This document shows positions 1 to 7,918 of a stretch of DNA of 64,000 nt, one piece after another. This stretch comes from Alphaproteobacteria bacterium. GTDB taxonomy: Bacteria > Pseudomonadota > Alphaproteobacteria > UBA8366 > GCA-2717185. Every line of letters starts with the position of its first letter. Positions within the stretch are counted from its first letter, which is position 1. Both the position numbers and the translations under genes were made by a program. The notes below the pieces were generated by a model. The model did not search any database, had not been told where the DNA came from, and saw only the letters and a program-made list of their open reading frames with translations. The stretch spans positions 434,001 through 498,000 of the forward strand of contig WLWY01000001.1 in NCBI GenBank assembly GCA_012103325.1, written 5' to 3'.

Positions 1-8
1 ATGTCACG

Positions 9-2039
9 GTGGCGATTGTGTTTGACCTGACCACCCTGTCGGCGGCCGACGGCTTCGTCATCCAGGGCGACGCGGGGGGCGACCAGGCCGGCTGGAGCGT
101 GTCCTCGGCGGGCGACGTGAACGGCGACGGCTTCGACGACCTGATCGTCGGCGCGCCCCGGGGCGACGATGGCGACGGGGATGCCGGCGAGGCCTATGTC
201 GTGTTCGGCACGGCCTCGGGCTTCGGAACCGTGGTCACCACCGGCACCGGAGACACCGCGGTGTCCCGGCGGGTGCTCGACCTGACCGCCCTGCCGGCGG
301 ACGACGGCTTCATCATCCAGGGCGATGCTGGGGGCGACCAGGCCGGGTTCAGCGTCTCGTCGGCGGGGGACGTGAACGGCGACGGCTACGACGACCTGAT
401 CGTCGGCGCGCCCTACGGCGGCGGCATCGATGCCGGCGAGGCCTATGTGGTGTTCGGCAGGGCCTCGGGCTTCGGGACCATCGATTTGACCACCCTGTCG
501 GCGGCCGACGGCTTCGTGATCCAGGGCGACGCGGGTGGCGACAGGGCCGGCCGGAGCGTGTCTTCGGCTGGTGACGTGAACGGCGACGGCTTCGACGACC
601 TGATCGTCGGCGCGCCCTATGGCAGCGACGGCGGCCCGGATGCCGGGGAGGCCTATGTGGTGTTCGGCAAGGCCTCGGGCTTCGGGACCATCGATTTGAC
701 CACCCTGTCGGCGGCCGACGGCTTCATCATCCAGGGCGACGCGGCGGGCGGCTGGGCCGGGTTCAGCGTGTCTTCGGTGGGCGACGTGAACGGCGACGGC
801 TACGACGACCTGATCGTCGGCGCGCCCTATGGCGACGACGGCGGCGAGGCCTATGTAGTGTTCGGCAAGGCCTCGGGCTTCGGGACCATCGACCTGACCA
901 CCCTGTCGCAGACCGACGGCTTCATCATCCAGGGCGACGTGGGGGGCGACGAGGCCGGGTTCAGCGTGTCATCGGCGGGCGACGTGAACGGCGACGGCTT
1001 CGACGACCTGATCGTCGGCGCGCCCTACGGCGACGACGGCGGCGACAATGCCGGGGAGGCCTATGTGGTGTTCGGCAAGGCTTCGGACTTCGGGACCATC
1101 GACCTGACCACCCTGTCGGCGGACCAGGGCTTCATCATCCAGGGCGACGCGGCGGGCCGCTGGGCTGGGTTCAGCGTGTCTTCGGCGGGCGACGTGAACG
1201 GCGACGGCTTCGACGACCTGATCGTCGGCGCGCCCTTCGGCTACGACGGCGGCGCCTTTGCCGGGGAGGCCTATGTCGTGTTCGGCAAGGCTTCGGGCTT
1301 CGGGACCATCGATTTGAGCCACCTGCCGGCCGACGACGGCTTCATCATCCAGGGCGACGCGGGGAGCGACCAGGCCGGGCGGAGCGTGTCGTCCGCGGGG
1401 GACGTGAACCACGACGGCTACGACGACCTGATCGTCGGCGCGCCCTTCGGCGACGACGGCGACGCCAGCGCCGGCGAGGCCTATGTGGTGTTCGGCGGAG
1501 CGTTTGGGACGGACGGGGCGCCGGTGACAACGACAGGCACGGCCAATAACACAACCAGGGAAGTGCTGCGCGGCGGGCGGGGCGACGACGTGCTGACCGG
1601 CGGCGGCGGGCTGGACATCTTCCGCTCGGGCGCCGGCGACGACGTGCTGGGCATCTCCGATACGGCCTTCGCGCGCATCGACGGCGGTACGGGCGAAGAC
1701 ACGCTGCGCCTGGACGGGTCCGGCATTACGCTGGACTTCACCGCCATCCTGCCAGCGAAGGTCGACAGCATCGAGCGCATCGACCTGACGGGGACGGGCG
1801 ACAACAGCCTCACCCTCGACATCCGCGACCTGCTGGACCTGTCCGACGACACCGCCGGCGGCGTGACCACCCTGACGGTGCTCGGCGATGCCGGCGACAG
1901 GGTGACGACGGCGGATGCCGGCTGGACCCGGGCCGCGGAGACGGTGGAGATCGATGGCCAGTCCTTCGTCCAATTCGACAACGGCAACGCCCGCCTGCTG
2001 GTCGACGCCAATGTGACGGTCGATGGTGTTCAGGTGTGA
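9..2039 (+). CDS. FG-GAP repeat (integrin-alpha-like) surface protein with RTX-like tail
   Basis: Seen: seven tandem units of about 65-70 residues, each with a GDVNGDGxDDLIVGAP-type Ca-binding loop followed by AGEAYVVFG. The seventh loop has H in place of G (DVNHDG). After about residue 505 comes a GGRGDDVLTGG stretch resembling RTX nonapeptide repeats, then a beta-rich C-terminus. Known: FG-GAP repeats fold as beta-propellers, and seven units make a complete propeller; RTX-like glycine/aspartate tails are typical of type I secreted surface proteins. Inferred: a calcium-dependent extracellular or cell-surface protein. The frame is open to the window edge, so the GTG at 9 may be internal. However, the first repeat begins right there, so little may be missing. 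The DNA repeats are highly similar, suggesting recent unit duplication. Confidence 0.8.
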   Translation: MAIVFDLTTLSAADGFVIQGDAGGDQAGWSVSSAGDVNGDGFDDLIVGAPRGDDGDGDAGEAYVVFGTASGFGTVVTTGTGDTAVSRRVLDLTALPADDGFIIQGDAGGDQAGFSVSSAGDVNGDGYDDLIVGAPYGGGIDAGEAYVVFGRASGFGTIDLTTLSAADGFVIQGDAGGDRAGRSVSSAGDVNGDGFDDLIVGAPYGSDGGPDAGEAYVVFGKASGFGTIDLTTLSAADGFIIQGDAAGGWAGFSVSSVGDVNGDGYDDLIVGAPYGDDGGEAYVVFGKASGFGTIDLTTLSQTDGFIIQGDVGGDEAGFSVSSAGDVNGDGFDDLIVGAPYGDDGGDNAGEAYVVFGKASDFGTIDLTTLSADQGFIIQGDAAGRWAGFSVSSAGDVNGDGFDDLIVGAPFGYDGGAFAGEAYVVFGKASGFGTIDLSHLPADDGFIIQGDAGSDQAGRSVSSAGDVNHDGYDDLIVGAPFGDDGDASAGEAYVVFGGAFGTDGAPVTTTGTANNTTREVLRGGRGDDVLTGGGGLDIFRSGAGDDVLGISDTAFARIDGGTGEDTLRLDGSGITLDFTAILPAKVDSIERIDLTGTGDNSLTLDIRDLLDLSDDTAGGVTTLTVLGDAGDRVTTADAGWTRAAETVEIDGQSFVQFDNGNARLLVDANVTVDGVQV

Positions 2040-2227
2040 GGCCTGTGGGCAGGGATGTGACAAGGCCCACGCGACAGCACCAGGATTCGCTTTCGACCAC
2101 TCCCTGCCCGCCTTCCGCCATGCCGGCACGCCAACCCATTTGAGTACCCGCCATATCTGAGCCGGATGGTTCGGTCGGGGAACGACCCAATTGAGCGTTT
2201 GCAAGAGCGCATTTTCCCGCCGCCGGG

Positions 2228-2359
2228 CTGTTAACGTTTGTTAAACACCTGGTTCCGGCTGTTAACATTTGTCAAACACCGGAGTCCAACCGATTGAAAG
2301 ACAAGGGTTTTTTTCTGTTAACATTTGTTGAACACCCAAAGCGGCCCTGTTAACACACC
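2228..2359. repeat. Iteron-like direct repeats
   Basis: Four direct copies of a motif built on TGTTAACATTTGTTAAACA followed by CC start near 2228, 2259, 2315 and 2347; the last is shortened to CTGTTAACACACC. Spacing is 31, 56 and 32 bases. Copies 1-3 differ at only one to three positions. The block lies in a gene-free stretch (2040-2638) at the left edge of the mobile-element gene set. Such arrays are typical of plasmid replication or partition sites, but no Rep gene is visible here. They could equally be binding sites for the large ParB-like protein at 25-27 kb. The rest of this gap shows nothing else I recognise. Confidence 0.6.
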
Positions 2360-2638
2360 TCAAGCCATTGGAATGGCTGGGTTTTCCGCCTCTGCTACTC
2401 TTGTAGCGACAGGTGTGGGCGAACTGGCGTCGTATGACGTAGGAGACCGGCGGGAAGGCCGAACATTTCTGAGCTATACCGGAGATTTGGGGGGTAAAAC
2501 AGGTTTCGGTCCCCGTTGGGGACTGGCAGGGGGATGGTCATTCAGACGCGGTCCAGGGCCGAAACCGGGCCGCCGCGGTGGGCGCGGGCGGACCGGCCGG
2601 GACCGCATGAGCGGTCCCGGCGCTCGACAGGCGATCAG

Positions 2639-2672
2639 AAAAAAGGCCCCGCCGGATGTCTCCAGCGGGGCC
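2639..2672 (-). terminator. Rho-independent terminator after the 53-residue gene
   Basis: On the minus strand a GC-rich stem GGCCCCGC/GCGGGGCC with a short loop is followed by six T residues. It lies directly downstream of the stop codon at 2680. Close copies of the hairpin terminate the next two genes (3125-3152 and 3736-3763). Confidence 0.8.
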
Positions 2673-2679
2673 TCGTGTC

Positions 2680-2841
2680 TCAGTAGCCGTGTTCGGCGAG
2701 CAAGGTCTCGATCTCGGGATCGGTATCGGGCTCGACGTCGTCGGAAAGCTCGGCCCGGTCCCATTCGGCGATCTGTCGCTCGATCTCGTCCCAGCGGTCT
2801 TCCTCGGCCCTTGCGCGGATGATGTGAAGTTCTTCGGTCAT
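2680..2841 (-). CDS. Small acidic hypothetical protein (53 aa)
   Basis: The start at 2841 is chosen because GGAGA lies about eight bases upstream; the frame is open further upstream, but only through repeated DNA. The product (MTEELHIIRA...) is strongly acidic, with a DEPDTDPEIE-type C-terminal half and one predicted helix; I recognise no domain. It is the last gene of the minus-strand set. It is flanked by its own terminator and preceded by a leader region nearly identical to that of the next gene upstream. Very acidic small proteins on mobile elements can act as DNA mimics or antirestriction factors, but nothing here shows that. Confidence 0.6.
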   Translation of the reverse strand: MTEELHIIRARAEEDRWDEIERQIAEWDRAELSDDVEPDTDPEIETLLAEHGY

Positions 2842-2870
2842 CGTCTTCTCCGTTGGTTGATTTCCTCGAA

Positions 2871-3152
2871 AACGGGAGACGGTTTGGGGCGCGGCGGAGG
2901 GTCCGTCAGGGACGCGACCGAAGGGAGCGCCGCCTTGGCGGGCGGCGGGGGTGCCGATTTTTCGTGGAATGGAGCGCAGCGGAATGGAGGGAAAAATTGG
3001 GGGGACCGCCGATCCTTGATGGAGCCTCCGCCGCGCCCTAAACTGGGACGACCAGAGAGGATGCCTTCCACCCTCACCGGAAGGGGCGCCGGTTGGTTGC
3101 AATGCGGCGGGCGGGCAGAAAAATGGCCCCGCCGGACGTTTCCAGCGGGGCC
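2871..3152. repeat. Duplicated leader-plus-terminator block, copy 1
   Basis: About 280 bp that recur almost unchanged at 3491-3763. It spans the whole interval from the terminator of the 98-residue gene to just upstream of the ribosome binding site of the 53-residue gene. The copies differ by a short insertion near 2975 and scattered substitutions. The conserved centre includes several GC-rich inverted repeats. I interpret it as promoter plus 5' leader, duplicated with a small gene cassette. Confidence 0.75.
3125..3152 (-). terminator. Terminator hairpin after the 98-residue gene
   Basis: Stem GGCCCCGC/GCGGGGCC downstream of the stop codon at 3164. On the minus strand it is followed by GCCATTTTT, an interrupted T run. 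On the plus strand a TTTT run also follows, so it may work in both directions. Confidence 0.65.
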
Positions 3153-3163
3153 TTTTCGCGTGC

Positions 3164-3460
3164 CTAAACGACGTACTTGAGATGTTCGTCCCACCACAGC
3201 TTCAGCTTGAGGTGTTTGTCCCAATACGGCTTGCGTTTTGCGCGCCGCTCGAGTTGCGCCGAGTGTTTTTCCCACTCGGCCTTGCCGTGGTTTTCCCACT
3301 CCATCTCGCGCTCATAGACCAGGTCTGAGGCCCGGCGGTACTCTTCATCGAAATCCAACGCCTCCGGATCCATTTCGCGGAAGACGGGGATTATCTCGTT
3401 CTCGACGTATACGTTGTATATGTATTCGTCCTCGGTTTCGTATGGGTCTTTCGGTCGCAT
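3164..3460 (-). CDS. Hypothetical protein rich in charged and aromatic residues (98 aa)
   Basis: The start at 3460 is supported by GGAGG about seven bases upstream; longer versions would run into the repeated leader. The protein begins MRPKDPYETEDEYIYNVYVE, is acidic in its first half and basic with many Trp/Tyr/His in its second (for example KLWWDEHLK). No family is recognised. Its acidic N-terminus and leader resemble those of the 53-residue gene next to it, suggesting both belong to one expanding set of small accessory genes. It has its own terminator, so it is probably a single-gene transcription unit. Confidence 0.6.
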   Translation of the reverse strand: MRPKDPYETEDEYIYNVYVENEIIPVFREMDPEALDFDEEYRRASDLVYEREMEWENHGKAEWEKHSAQLERRAKRKPYWDKHLKLKLWWDEHLKYVV

Positions 3461-3490
3461 AACTTCCTCCGTTTGTTGCAGTTCATCGAT

Positions 3491-3763
3491 AACGGGAGGC
3501 GGTTTAGGGTGCGGCGGAGGTTCCGTCAGGGACGCGACCGAAGGGAGCGCCGCCTTGGCGGGCGGCGGGGGTGCCGATTTTTCGTGGAGCGCAGCGGAGG
3601 GAAAAATTGGGGGGACCGCCAGATCCTTGATGGAGCCTCCGCCGCGCCCTAAACTGGGACGACCAGAGAGGATGCCTTCCACCCTCACCGGAAGGGGCGC
3701 CGGTTGGTTGCAGCGCGGCGGGCGGGCAGAAAAAAGGCCCCACCGGACGATGCCGGCGGGGCC
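3491..3763. repeat. Duplicated leader-plus-terminator block, copy 2
   Basis: The second copy of the block at 2871-3152. It runs from just upstream of the 98-residue gene's ribosome binding site to the far end of the terminator of the DUF2493 gene. The core (GGGACGCGACCGAAGGGAGC and neighbouring sequence) is identical between copies. Confidence 0.75.
3731..3763 (-). terminator. Rho-independent terminator after the DUF2493 gene
   Basis: Minus-strand stem GGCCCCGCCGG/CCGGTGGGGCC followed by six T residues, directly downstream of the stop at 3771. Confidence 0.8.
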
Positions 3764-3770
3764 AGGGGGC

Positions 3771-4697
3771 TCAGGCGTATTGCTTGGTCGGGATACCGAA
3801 GCCGCGGGCCTTGTCGGCCAGGTTCTCGGTGACGCCGGTGCCGGGCCAGGTCAGGACGCCGATCGGCATCAGGTCCAGCATGCGGTCGTTGCGCACGAAG
3901 CCCGCGCGTTTCTTGCCGTAACGCTTCCAGTCCGGCTTGAAGACCACCTGGGCGACGCCGCGGCTGTCGGCCCATTTGGCTGCGATGAGGTCGAGGCCCT
4001 TGGGCGCGCCGCCGTGCATCAGCACCATGTCCTGATGTTTGGCGCGGACCTTGTCGAGCACGTCCCAGACCAGGTTGAGATCGAGGTAGTCCATGCCGCC
4101 AGCGACGACGACCTTCGGCCCCTCGGGGACCAGCGAGAGGGTCTTCTTGCGCTCGCTGGCGGCCAGGAAGTCGCGGCTGTCGACGACCGCGGCGGTCAGG
4201 CCCGCGCGGCTGACCTTGGAGCCACGGCCGGGCATCCAGGGCCGCCCGGTGGCGGTGGCGTAGAGGCCGGCGGCGTGGTCGCGCAGGATCTCGAAGTAGT
4301 CGCGGGCCCGGGAGGTGGCCCTGGCCCGAATTTCCAGCTTCTCCAGTTCGACCGACTTGATCTCGGTGCCGTCCTGCTCGCGGATGGCGCGGCGGATCTC
4401 GAAGCCGAGCTGGTCGAAGCCCTTGTCCAGGCGGTCCAGCTTACGCTGGAAGACGTTGACCGTGTTCCAGAGGATGTCGCCGGCTTCGCTCTCCAGGCAG
4501 GTGTCCTCGAAGACGCCGCTCAGGGTCTCGAACACGGTGTCCAGGGCGGCGAAGCTGTCGTCCTGCTCGGGCAGGTCCCGGTGGTCTTCCTCGTCGGCCG
4601 GCGGCATGGCGCCGTACAGTTCCATGCGGCTCATGATTTCGGCGGTGGCGGACTGGGCGGCCTGGCCGTCGAAGACGTCTGGCGTTTCTGAATACAT
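3771..4697 (-). CDS. DUF2493 (YspA/cpYpsA-related SLOG) protein
   Basis: The product is 308 aa from the ATG at 4697, which has AAGGAA upstream. The C-terminal 110 residues match the DUF2493 SLOG-like pattern: VVVAGGMDYLD at the first strand, then MVLMHGGAPKGLDLIAAKWA and VFKPDWKRYGKKRAGFVRNDRML. The glycine-rich GGxPKGxD loop is the expected nucleotide-binding site. Residues 1-190 are alpha-helical with no known domain. SLOG proteins bind nucleotides or nucleotide-derived signals, and the family is widespread on alphaproteobacterial plasmids next to SSB and Toprim genes, as here. The exact ligand is unknown. Confidence 0.85.
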   Translation of the reverse strand: MYSETPDVFDGQAAQSATAEIMSRMELYGAMPPADEEDHRDLPEQDDSFAALDTVFETLSGVFEDTCLESEAGDILWNTVNVFQRKLDRLDKGFDQLGFEIRRAIREQDGTEIKSVELEKLEIRARATSRARDYFEILRDHAAGLYATATGRPWMPGRGSKVSRAGLTAAVVDSRDFLAASERKKTLSLVPEGPKVVVAGGMDYLDLNLVWDVLDKVRAKHQDMVLMHGGAPKGLDLIAAKWADSRGVAQVVFKPDWKRYGKKRAGFVRNDRMLDLMPIGVLTWPGTGVTENLADKARGFGIPTKQYA

Positions 4698-5405
4698 CGT
4701 CGGTTCCTTATCTCGGTGGCGAGCGGCGGTGCCGCTCATGGGGAGGTGTCAACGGATTAGGGGGGCGGAGATCAATGGTGTCCGGAGGGCTTTTTTGCCT
4801 CGCGAGGAATGGGCGCTTGCGCCCAGGGGAAAAAAGCCGGACGGCGCCGTTGAACTGCGTCCACCAATCCGTCACCGTCCCCGCATGAGTGGCATCACTG
4901 CTTGCCGCTGAACCGAGGAGGCGATGGGCTCCGAAGCACCCGGACCGTCGCGTGGGCAGGCTCCGAAGCCGTCAGGCAATCGTGCCGCCTGGTGTGCGGG
5001 CTCGTGTCGTGGTGGACGGGCGGCCCTGGCCCCAGCCGGGCGGGAGGATCTTCCGTGCGGCCTGGGACGTTCGATGCGGCGGCGTCGCCGGGGCCCCGGC
5101 GGAGTCGAGGTCCGGCGGACCGCTGACCCGGCGCGGTGTCTTCCAGCGCTTGCTGGACCGGGGACAGATCCGGATCGGTCCGGCCACGCCATCCGTGAGC
5201 GCGACGGGTCCCGGGCGGTGGCGGTGAAGCCGGACAGCCGGGGTTTGCCGGGGCGCCCGCCTCGCGGTCTCCTTGTGCGGCGCTAGCGCGCCGCTAGGCG
5301 ATGCCTAGGCGCGGGACAGGCGGTGCCTGCACGGTGTCCTCACGGGAGCGGCGGGCGGGGGCTCATGCTGGAGCCCCCGCCGCGTTCACTGTCAGACCCA
5401 AGCAC
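4698..5405. other. Gene-free interval upstream of the DUF2493 gene
   Basis: About 700 bp without a convincing ORF. It contains short inverted repeats (GCGCTTGCGC near 4810; CTAGGC-GAT-GCCTAG near 5294-5308) and, at about 5355-5383, a strong GGGGGCT/AGCCCCC hairpin just beyond the SSB stop codon. That hairpin may end SSB transcription but lacks a T run. The leader core found upstream of many other genes in this element was not seen here. Confidence 0.4.
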
Positions 5406-5900
5406 TCAGAAGGGAATCTCGTCGTCGAGATAGCCGTCACCGCCGTCGCCGCCGTTGCCGTTCGACGCATACCCGTTCGCGCCGCCGTTCGGCTGCTCGC
5501 GGTCACCGGACCGGGTCTCGCCGCCCGTGCGGCCGGCGATGCGCGCGTCTAGCGGTTCCAGGAAATTCACCTGGCCGCCGGGCGTGATGATGATCTCGGT
5601 CGAGAAGCGGTCGGACTCCTCGCCATTCTTGCGCCAGCGCCGGGTCTGGAGCTTGCCGGCGACGCTGGTCATGCGGCCTTTCACCGCGTGTTTCTCCAGC
5701 ACGCCGATCAGACCTTCCTGGAAGGTCACGATCCGGTGCCACTCGGCCCGGTCGACCCACTCGCCGGTGTTCTTGTTGCGATAGCCTTCGTCGGTGGCCA
5801 GGCTCATGGTCGCGACCTTGCCACCGCTCGTCGTGTGACGGATCTCGACATCGCCGCCCAAACGGCCTTCGAGTATTACCATGTTCATTCCGGGCATCAT
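5406..5900 (-). CDS. ssb: Single-stranded DNA-binding protein
   Basis: The product is about 164 aa from the ATG at 5900; two adjacent ATG codons follow AAGGAGAGAG. The N-terminal 110 residues form the SSB OB-fold: MNMVILEGRLGGDVEIRHT, VATMSLATDEGY, WHRIVTF and VAGKLQTRRWRKNGEE. A Gly/Asn-rich linker leads to the acidic tail DDEIPF, the tip that recruits SSB partners. Known: plasmid and ICE SSBs coat single-stranded DNA during transfer and replication. It is divergent enough from chromosomal SSBs (LEGRLGGD rather than LIGNLGRDPE) to be an element-borne copy. It may share transcription with genes upstream at 6.0-8.9 kb, though a gap of about 120 bp separates it. Confidence 0.92.
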   Translation of the reverse strand: MMPGMNMVILEGRLGGDVEIRHTTSGGKVATMSLATDEGYRNKNTGEWVDRAEWHRIVTFQEGLIGVLEKHAVKGRMTSVAGKLQTRRWRKNGEESDRFSTEIIITPGGQVNFLEPLDARIAGRTGGETRSGDREQPNGGANGYASNGNGGDGGDGYLDDEIPF

Positions 5901-6022
5901 CTCTCTCCTTATCTCGACGTGAAAAAACACCCTTTCCCCTCCCTCCTTTCACTCTTCGGCGGGGTCTCTCGGCGAGGCGCGATCCGCGGAAGTCATGGCG
6001 CGACCGGGGCGGCCGGGCCGGA

Positions 6023-6547
6023 TCAACGGGTGGGCGGAAACCAGTCCCAGACGGGTACGCTAAGCCTGAAGTCGACGCCGCCGCCAGCGCGCGGGAAATC
6101 CCGCCAGCGCCAGAACTTTTGCTCGCGTATGGAATCCGTGGGCCGCAGTTCGCAGAGCGGCGTGACGACGGTGCCGGGACCGCCGCCGCAGGAGCATCGC
6201 CGGCCATCGAAAAACGCCCGCGCGTTGAAGGTGATGTTGGAGCCGTCGCTTGCGAGGCAGGTTTCGATCACGTCGACGCTGCCGACCGGCAGGCTGCCGC
6301 GCGGGACGTCGCCCCAGGCCCACGGCGCGGCGAGGCGGGCGAGGTCGCCGGGCATGGGCCGGGCGATCGCGCGGCCATCCGGGCCGTAGCGCCAGGCGAC
6401 GGCCGCGCCGTCGACCGGCGTCATCCAGGACGAGCGAACGTGGCAGGTCTCGCCGAGGCGATAGACGATGCTCACGGTCCGGTTGTTGTGCGCCCATTTA
6501 GCCGCAAGTGCCCGGGCGGTGATTTCGGAGGGCTGGTCGAACCGCAT
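6023..6547 (-). CDS. Hypothetical protein (174 aa)
   Basis: The start at 6547 has GGGAGGA upstream and lies four bases after the stop of the preceding gene, so the two are probably co-translated. The sequence is soluble-looking, Trp-rich and contains a CSCGGGPG segment (about residues 127-134). It has no signal peptide or membrane span, and I do not recognise the family. Its position between SSB and Toprim genes suggests an accessory role in element DNA metabolism, but that is only context. Confidence 0.65.
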   Translation of the reverse strand: MRFDQPSEITARALAAKWAHNNRTVSIVYRLGETCHVRSSWMTPVDGAAVAWRYGPDGRAIARPMPGDLARLAAPWAWGDVPRGSLPVGSVDVIETCLASDGSNITFNARAFFDGRRCSCGGGPGTVVTPLCELRPTDSIREQKFWRWRDFPRAGGGVDFRLSVPVWDWFPPTR

Positions 6548-6551
6548 TGTT

Positions 6552-6881
6552 TCAGTCCTCCCCTCTTGCCCGCGCGATCTGCGGCCCGAGGGGGGCGGCC
6601 ATGGCCGTCCAGGGCAGAAGGTGGCGTTGGGCATGGAGCGTGTGGCCGGGGTCGGCCATGCAGCGGGCCGCCTCGTGGAAGCGCTCGACTTCGTCCAGCA
6701 GTTCGGGCGCCGCGTCGATGAGCGCACGGCGGCGTTGCTCGACGAGGCGGTCTTCCAGCCGGTCGCCGACGGGATGGATGGCGGCGACGATGCTGCCGTC
6801 GCGGTCGTAAGTGTAGTAGCCGCGTCCGCCGTTGGCGTGGAAGCAGGACGCGGTAACGGGGCGGCTGTGCCATTGCGGCAT
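6552..6881 (-). CDS. Hypothetical protein (109 aa)
   Basis: It begins MPQWHSRPVTASCFH at 6881 and ends four bases before the next gene. The N-terminal half looks like a small beta domain (GGRGYYTYDRDGSIVAAIHP); the rest is helical. I know no family. Its leader (6891-6968) is identical over 78 bp to that of the gene at 7543-7824. The frame is also open upstream all the way through that leader into a DUF4326 domain (to 7430), so a read-through fusion is possible in principle. The leader duplication and ribosome binding site argue for independent initiation. Confidence 0.6.
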   Translation of the reverse strand: MPQWHSRPVTASCFHANGGRGYYTYDRDGSIVAAIHPVGDRLEDRLVEQRRRALIDAAPELLDEVERFHEAARCMADPGHTLHAQRHLLPWTAMAAPLGPQIARARGED

Positions 6882-6890
6882 GATCGGGTC

Positions 6891-6968
6891 TCCTCGATGG
6901 TTGGGCGTTGAACGGGTGGCGCGGTCTCTCTCCGGCCGCCCGCGGCTCACTCCCACCGGCCCGCCTCC
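6891..6968 (-). promoter_or_regulatory. 78-bp duplicated leader, copy A
   Basis: Identical to 7834-7911. Read on the minus strand it contains GAGGCGGGCC-GGTGGGAGT, a GC-rich hairpin with a GAGAGAG loop region, and GAGGA before the start codon. It is a member of the leader family seen upstream of other genes in this element. Confidence 0.7.
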
Positions 6969-7000
6969 GGCTCCGCCGGACGTCCGGCACGCCGGGACCA

Positions 7001-7135
7001 TCAGCCGGCCGGTGGCCGGAAGCGTTGCAACACGAAGAGGTCTTCCGGCCGGCCGCCGACCGGATCCAGGCGGCGAAGGCGTCGGGACAGAGCTGGTTGT
7101 TCGGAACGGAATTCGGTTGTCGTCGTCTCCGTGAG
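7001..7135 (-). pseudogene. Remnant of a Toprim-gene 3' end
   Basis: On the minus strand this stretch resembles the last 40 or so codons of the Toprim gene at 7919-8040: HGDDD, then in another frame CPDAFAAWIRSAAGR (compare GHDAFAARIQALLAD), then a GGCCGGCTGA stop. It directly precedes the duplicated leader, just as the real Toprim tail precedes leader copy B. This makes it the scar of a duplication of tail plus leader that later decayed. Confidence 0.6.
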
Positions 7136-7175
7136 CTGCGAGCGCCAACAGGAGGATTATCGGCGAGCGGGGACG

Positions 7176-7430
7176 GTTCGCCAGCGGTAGCAGGACATTG
7201 CCGTGGCAGAGATTCGGCCAGCACCAGCACATCTGATCGCGGTCTCGCAGTTCGTCCAGGGCCGCCATGAGATCGGGCCGGGTGGGCAGCCAGTGCTTGT
7301 ATTTCACGACCACCGCGAGCCTTGAACCGTCACGCCCGACCGCGAAGGGATTGCCCCACTTCGTGGAGCGGTCGATCGGCATGGCGCCCGCCGGGCAGCA
7401 GGAGCCGCGCTTGTTCAGGATGCGGGGCAA
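7176..7430 (-). pseudogene. DUF4326 domain gene that has lost its own stop
   Basis: The reading frame from a TTG at 7430 gives PRILNKRGSCCPAG, then IDRSTKWGNPFAVGRDGSR, LMAALDELRDRDQMCWCWP and CHGNVLLPLAN. This is the complete DUF4326 pattern, including the Cys/His residues of the C-terminal motif. Family members usually end at about this point. Here no stop follows, and the frame runs through the Toprim remnant and a duplicated leader into the gene at 6881. No ATG or clear ribosome binding site is seen in frame. It could be a true gene with a TTG start and a C-terminal extension, or a recombination-made relic. Confidence 0.6.
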
Positions 7431-7542
7431 TGCCGGCGCGTCGGGACCGGCGTATATGGACGTAAGGGCCGCATGGGCGATATCGGCGGCGGGCGAAGCA
7501 CGGCGGGACGGCTGACGCGGTCCCGCCGCACGTCACGCGCGG

Positions 7543-7824
7543 CTACGCCGGGCTTTCGCCGGGCGCGTCCAGGTTGAAGTAGAGATTCGCCGTCGCCCGG
7601 TCGAAGCCGGGCGGTTTACGGGGCGACAGGCATCTCACCGACGCACTGCAGGGCGCGCCGTGCCCGGCGGCCAGGGACCCGACCCGAGCCACCATATCGG
7701 CAACGCCGGCCGCTTCGAATGTGTGCTTCGGATAGGACTTGGTCATCTCGAAGCTGATGACGATGAAGCCGTCATCCCTGTGGGCGGGATGGAAGGTGAC
7801 CTGATATTGGCGTATCTGCGCCAT
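7543..7824 (-). CDS. Hypothetical protein (93 aa)
   Basis: The start at 7824 has GGAG at a good distance; upstream codons fall in the duplicated leader. The product begins MAQIRQYQVTFHPAHRDDG and contains a KHTFEAAGVADMVARVG helix. It has no membrane span and no recognised domain. The pattern (short beta strand, FEAAG helix) is reminiscent of small plasmid proteins of unknown role. Confidence 0.6.
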   Translation of the reverse strand: MAQIRQYQVTFHPAHRDDGFIVISFEMTKSYPKHTFEAAGVADMVARVGSLAAGHGAPCSASVRCLSPRKPPGFDRATANLYFNLDAPGESPA

Positions 7825-7833
7825 GAGAGTTAC

Positions 7834-7911
7834 TCCTCGATGGTTGGGCGTTGAACGGGTGGCGCGGTCTCTCTCCGGCCGCCCGCGGCTCACTCCCACC
7901 GGCCCGCCTCC
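7834..7911 (-). promoter_or_regulatory. 78-bp duplicated leader, copy B
   Basis: Identical to 6891-6968. It fills the gap between the Toprim stop codon (7919) and the ribosome binding site of the 93-residue gene, and carries the same purine-rich core and hairpin. Confidence 0.7.
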
Positions 7912-7918
7912 AACTCTG

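Noticed and set aside
60..1500. Regularly spaced repeats considered as a CRISPR array
   Set aside because: The units are about 200 bp, in frame and coding for FG-GAP blades; there are no short spacers.
969..2204. A 411-codon minus-strand frame across the FG-GAP gene
   Set aside because: It is a shadow of the repetitive GC-rich gene: its translation repeats with the same period and has no start signal or domain.
5355..5383. Strong hairpin beyond the ssb stop considered as a Rho-independent terminator
   Set aside because: No T run follows on the minus strand, so it is mentioned only within the gap description.
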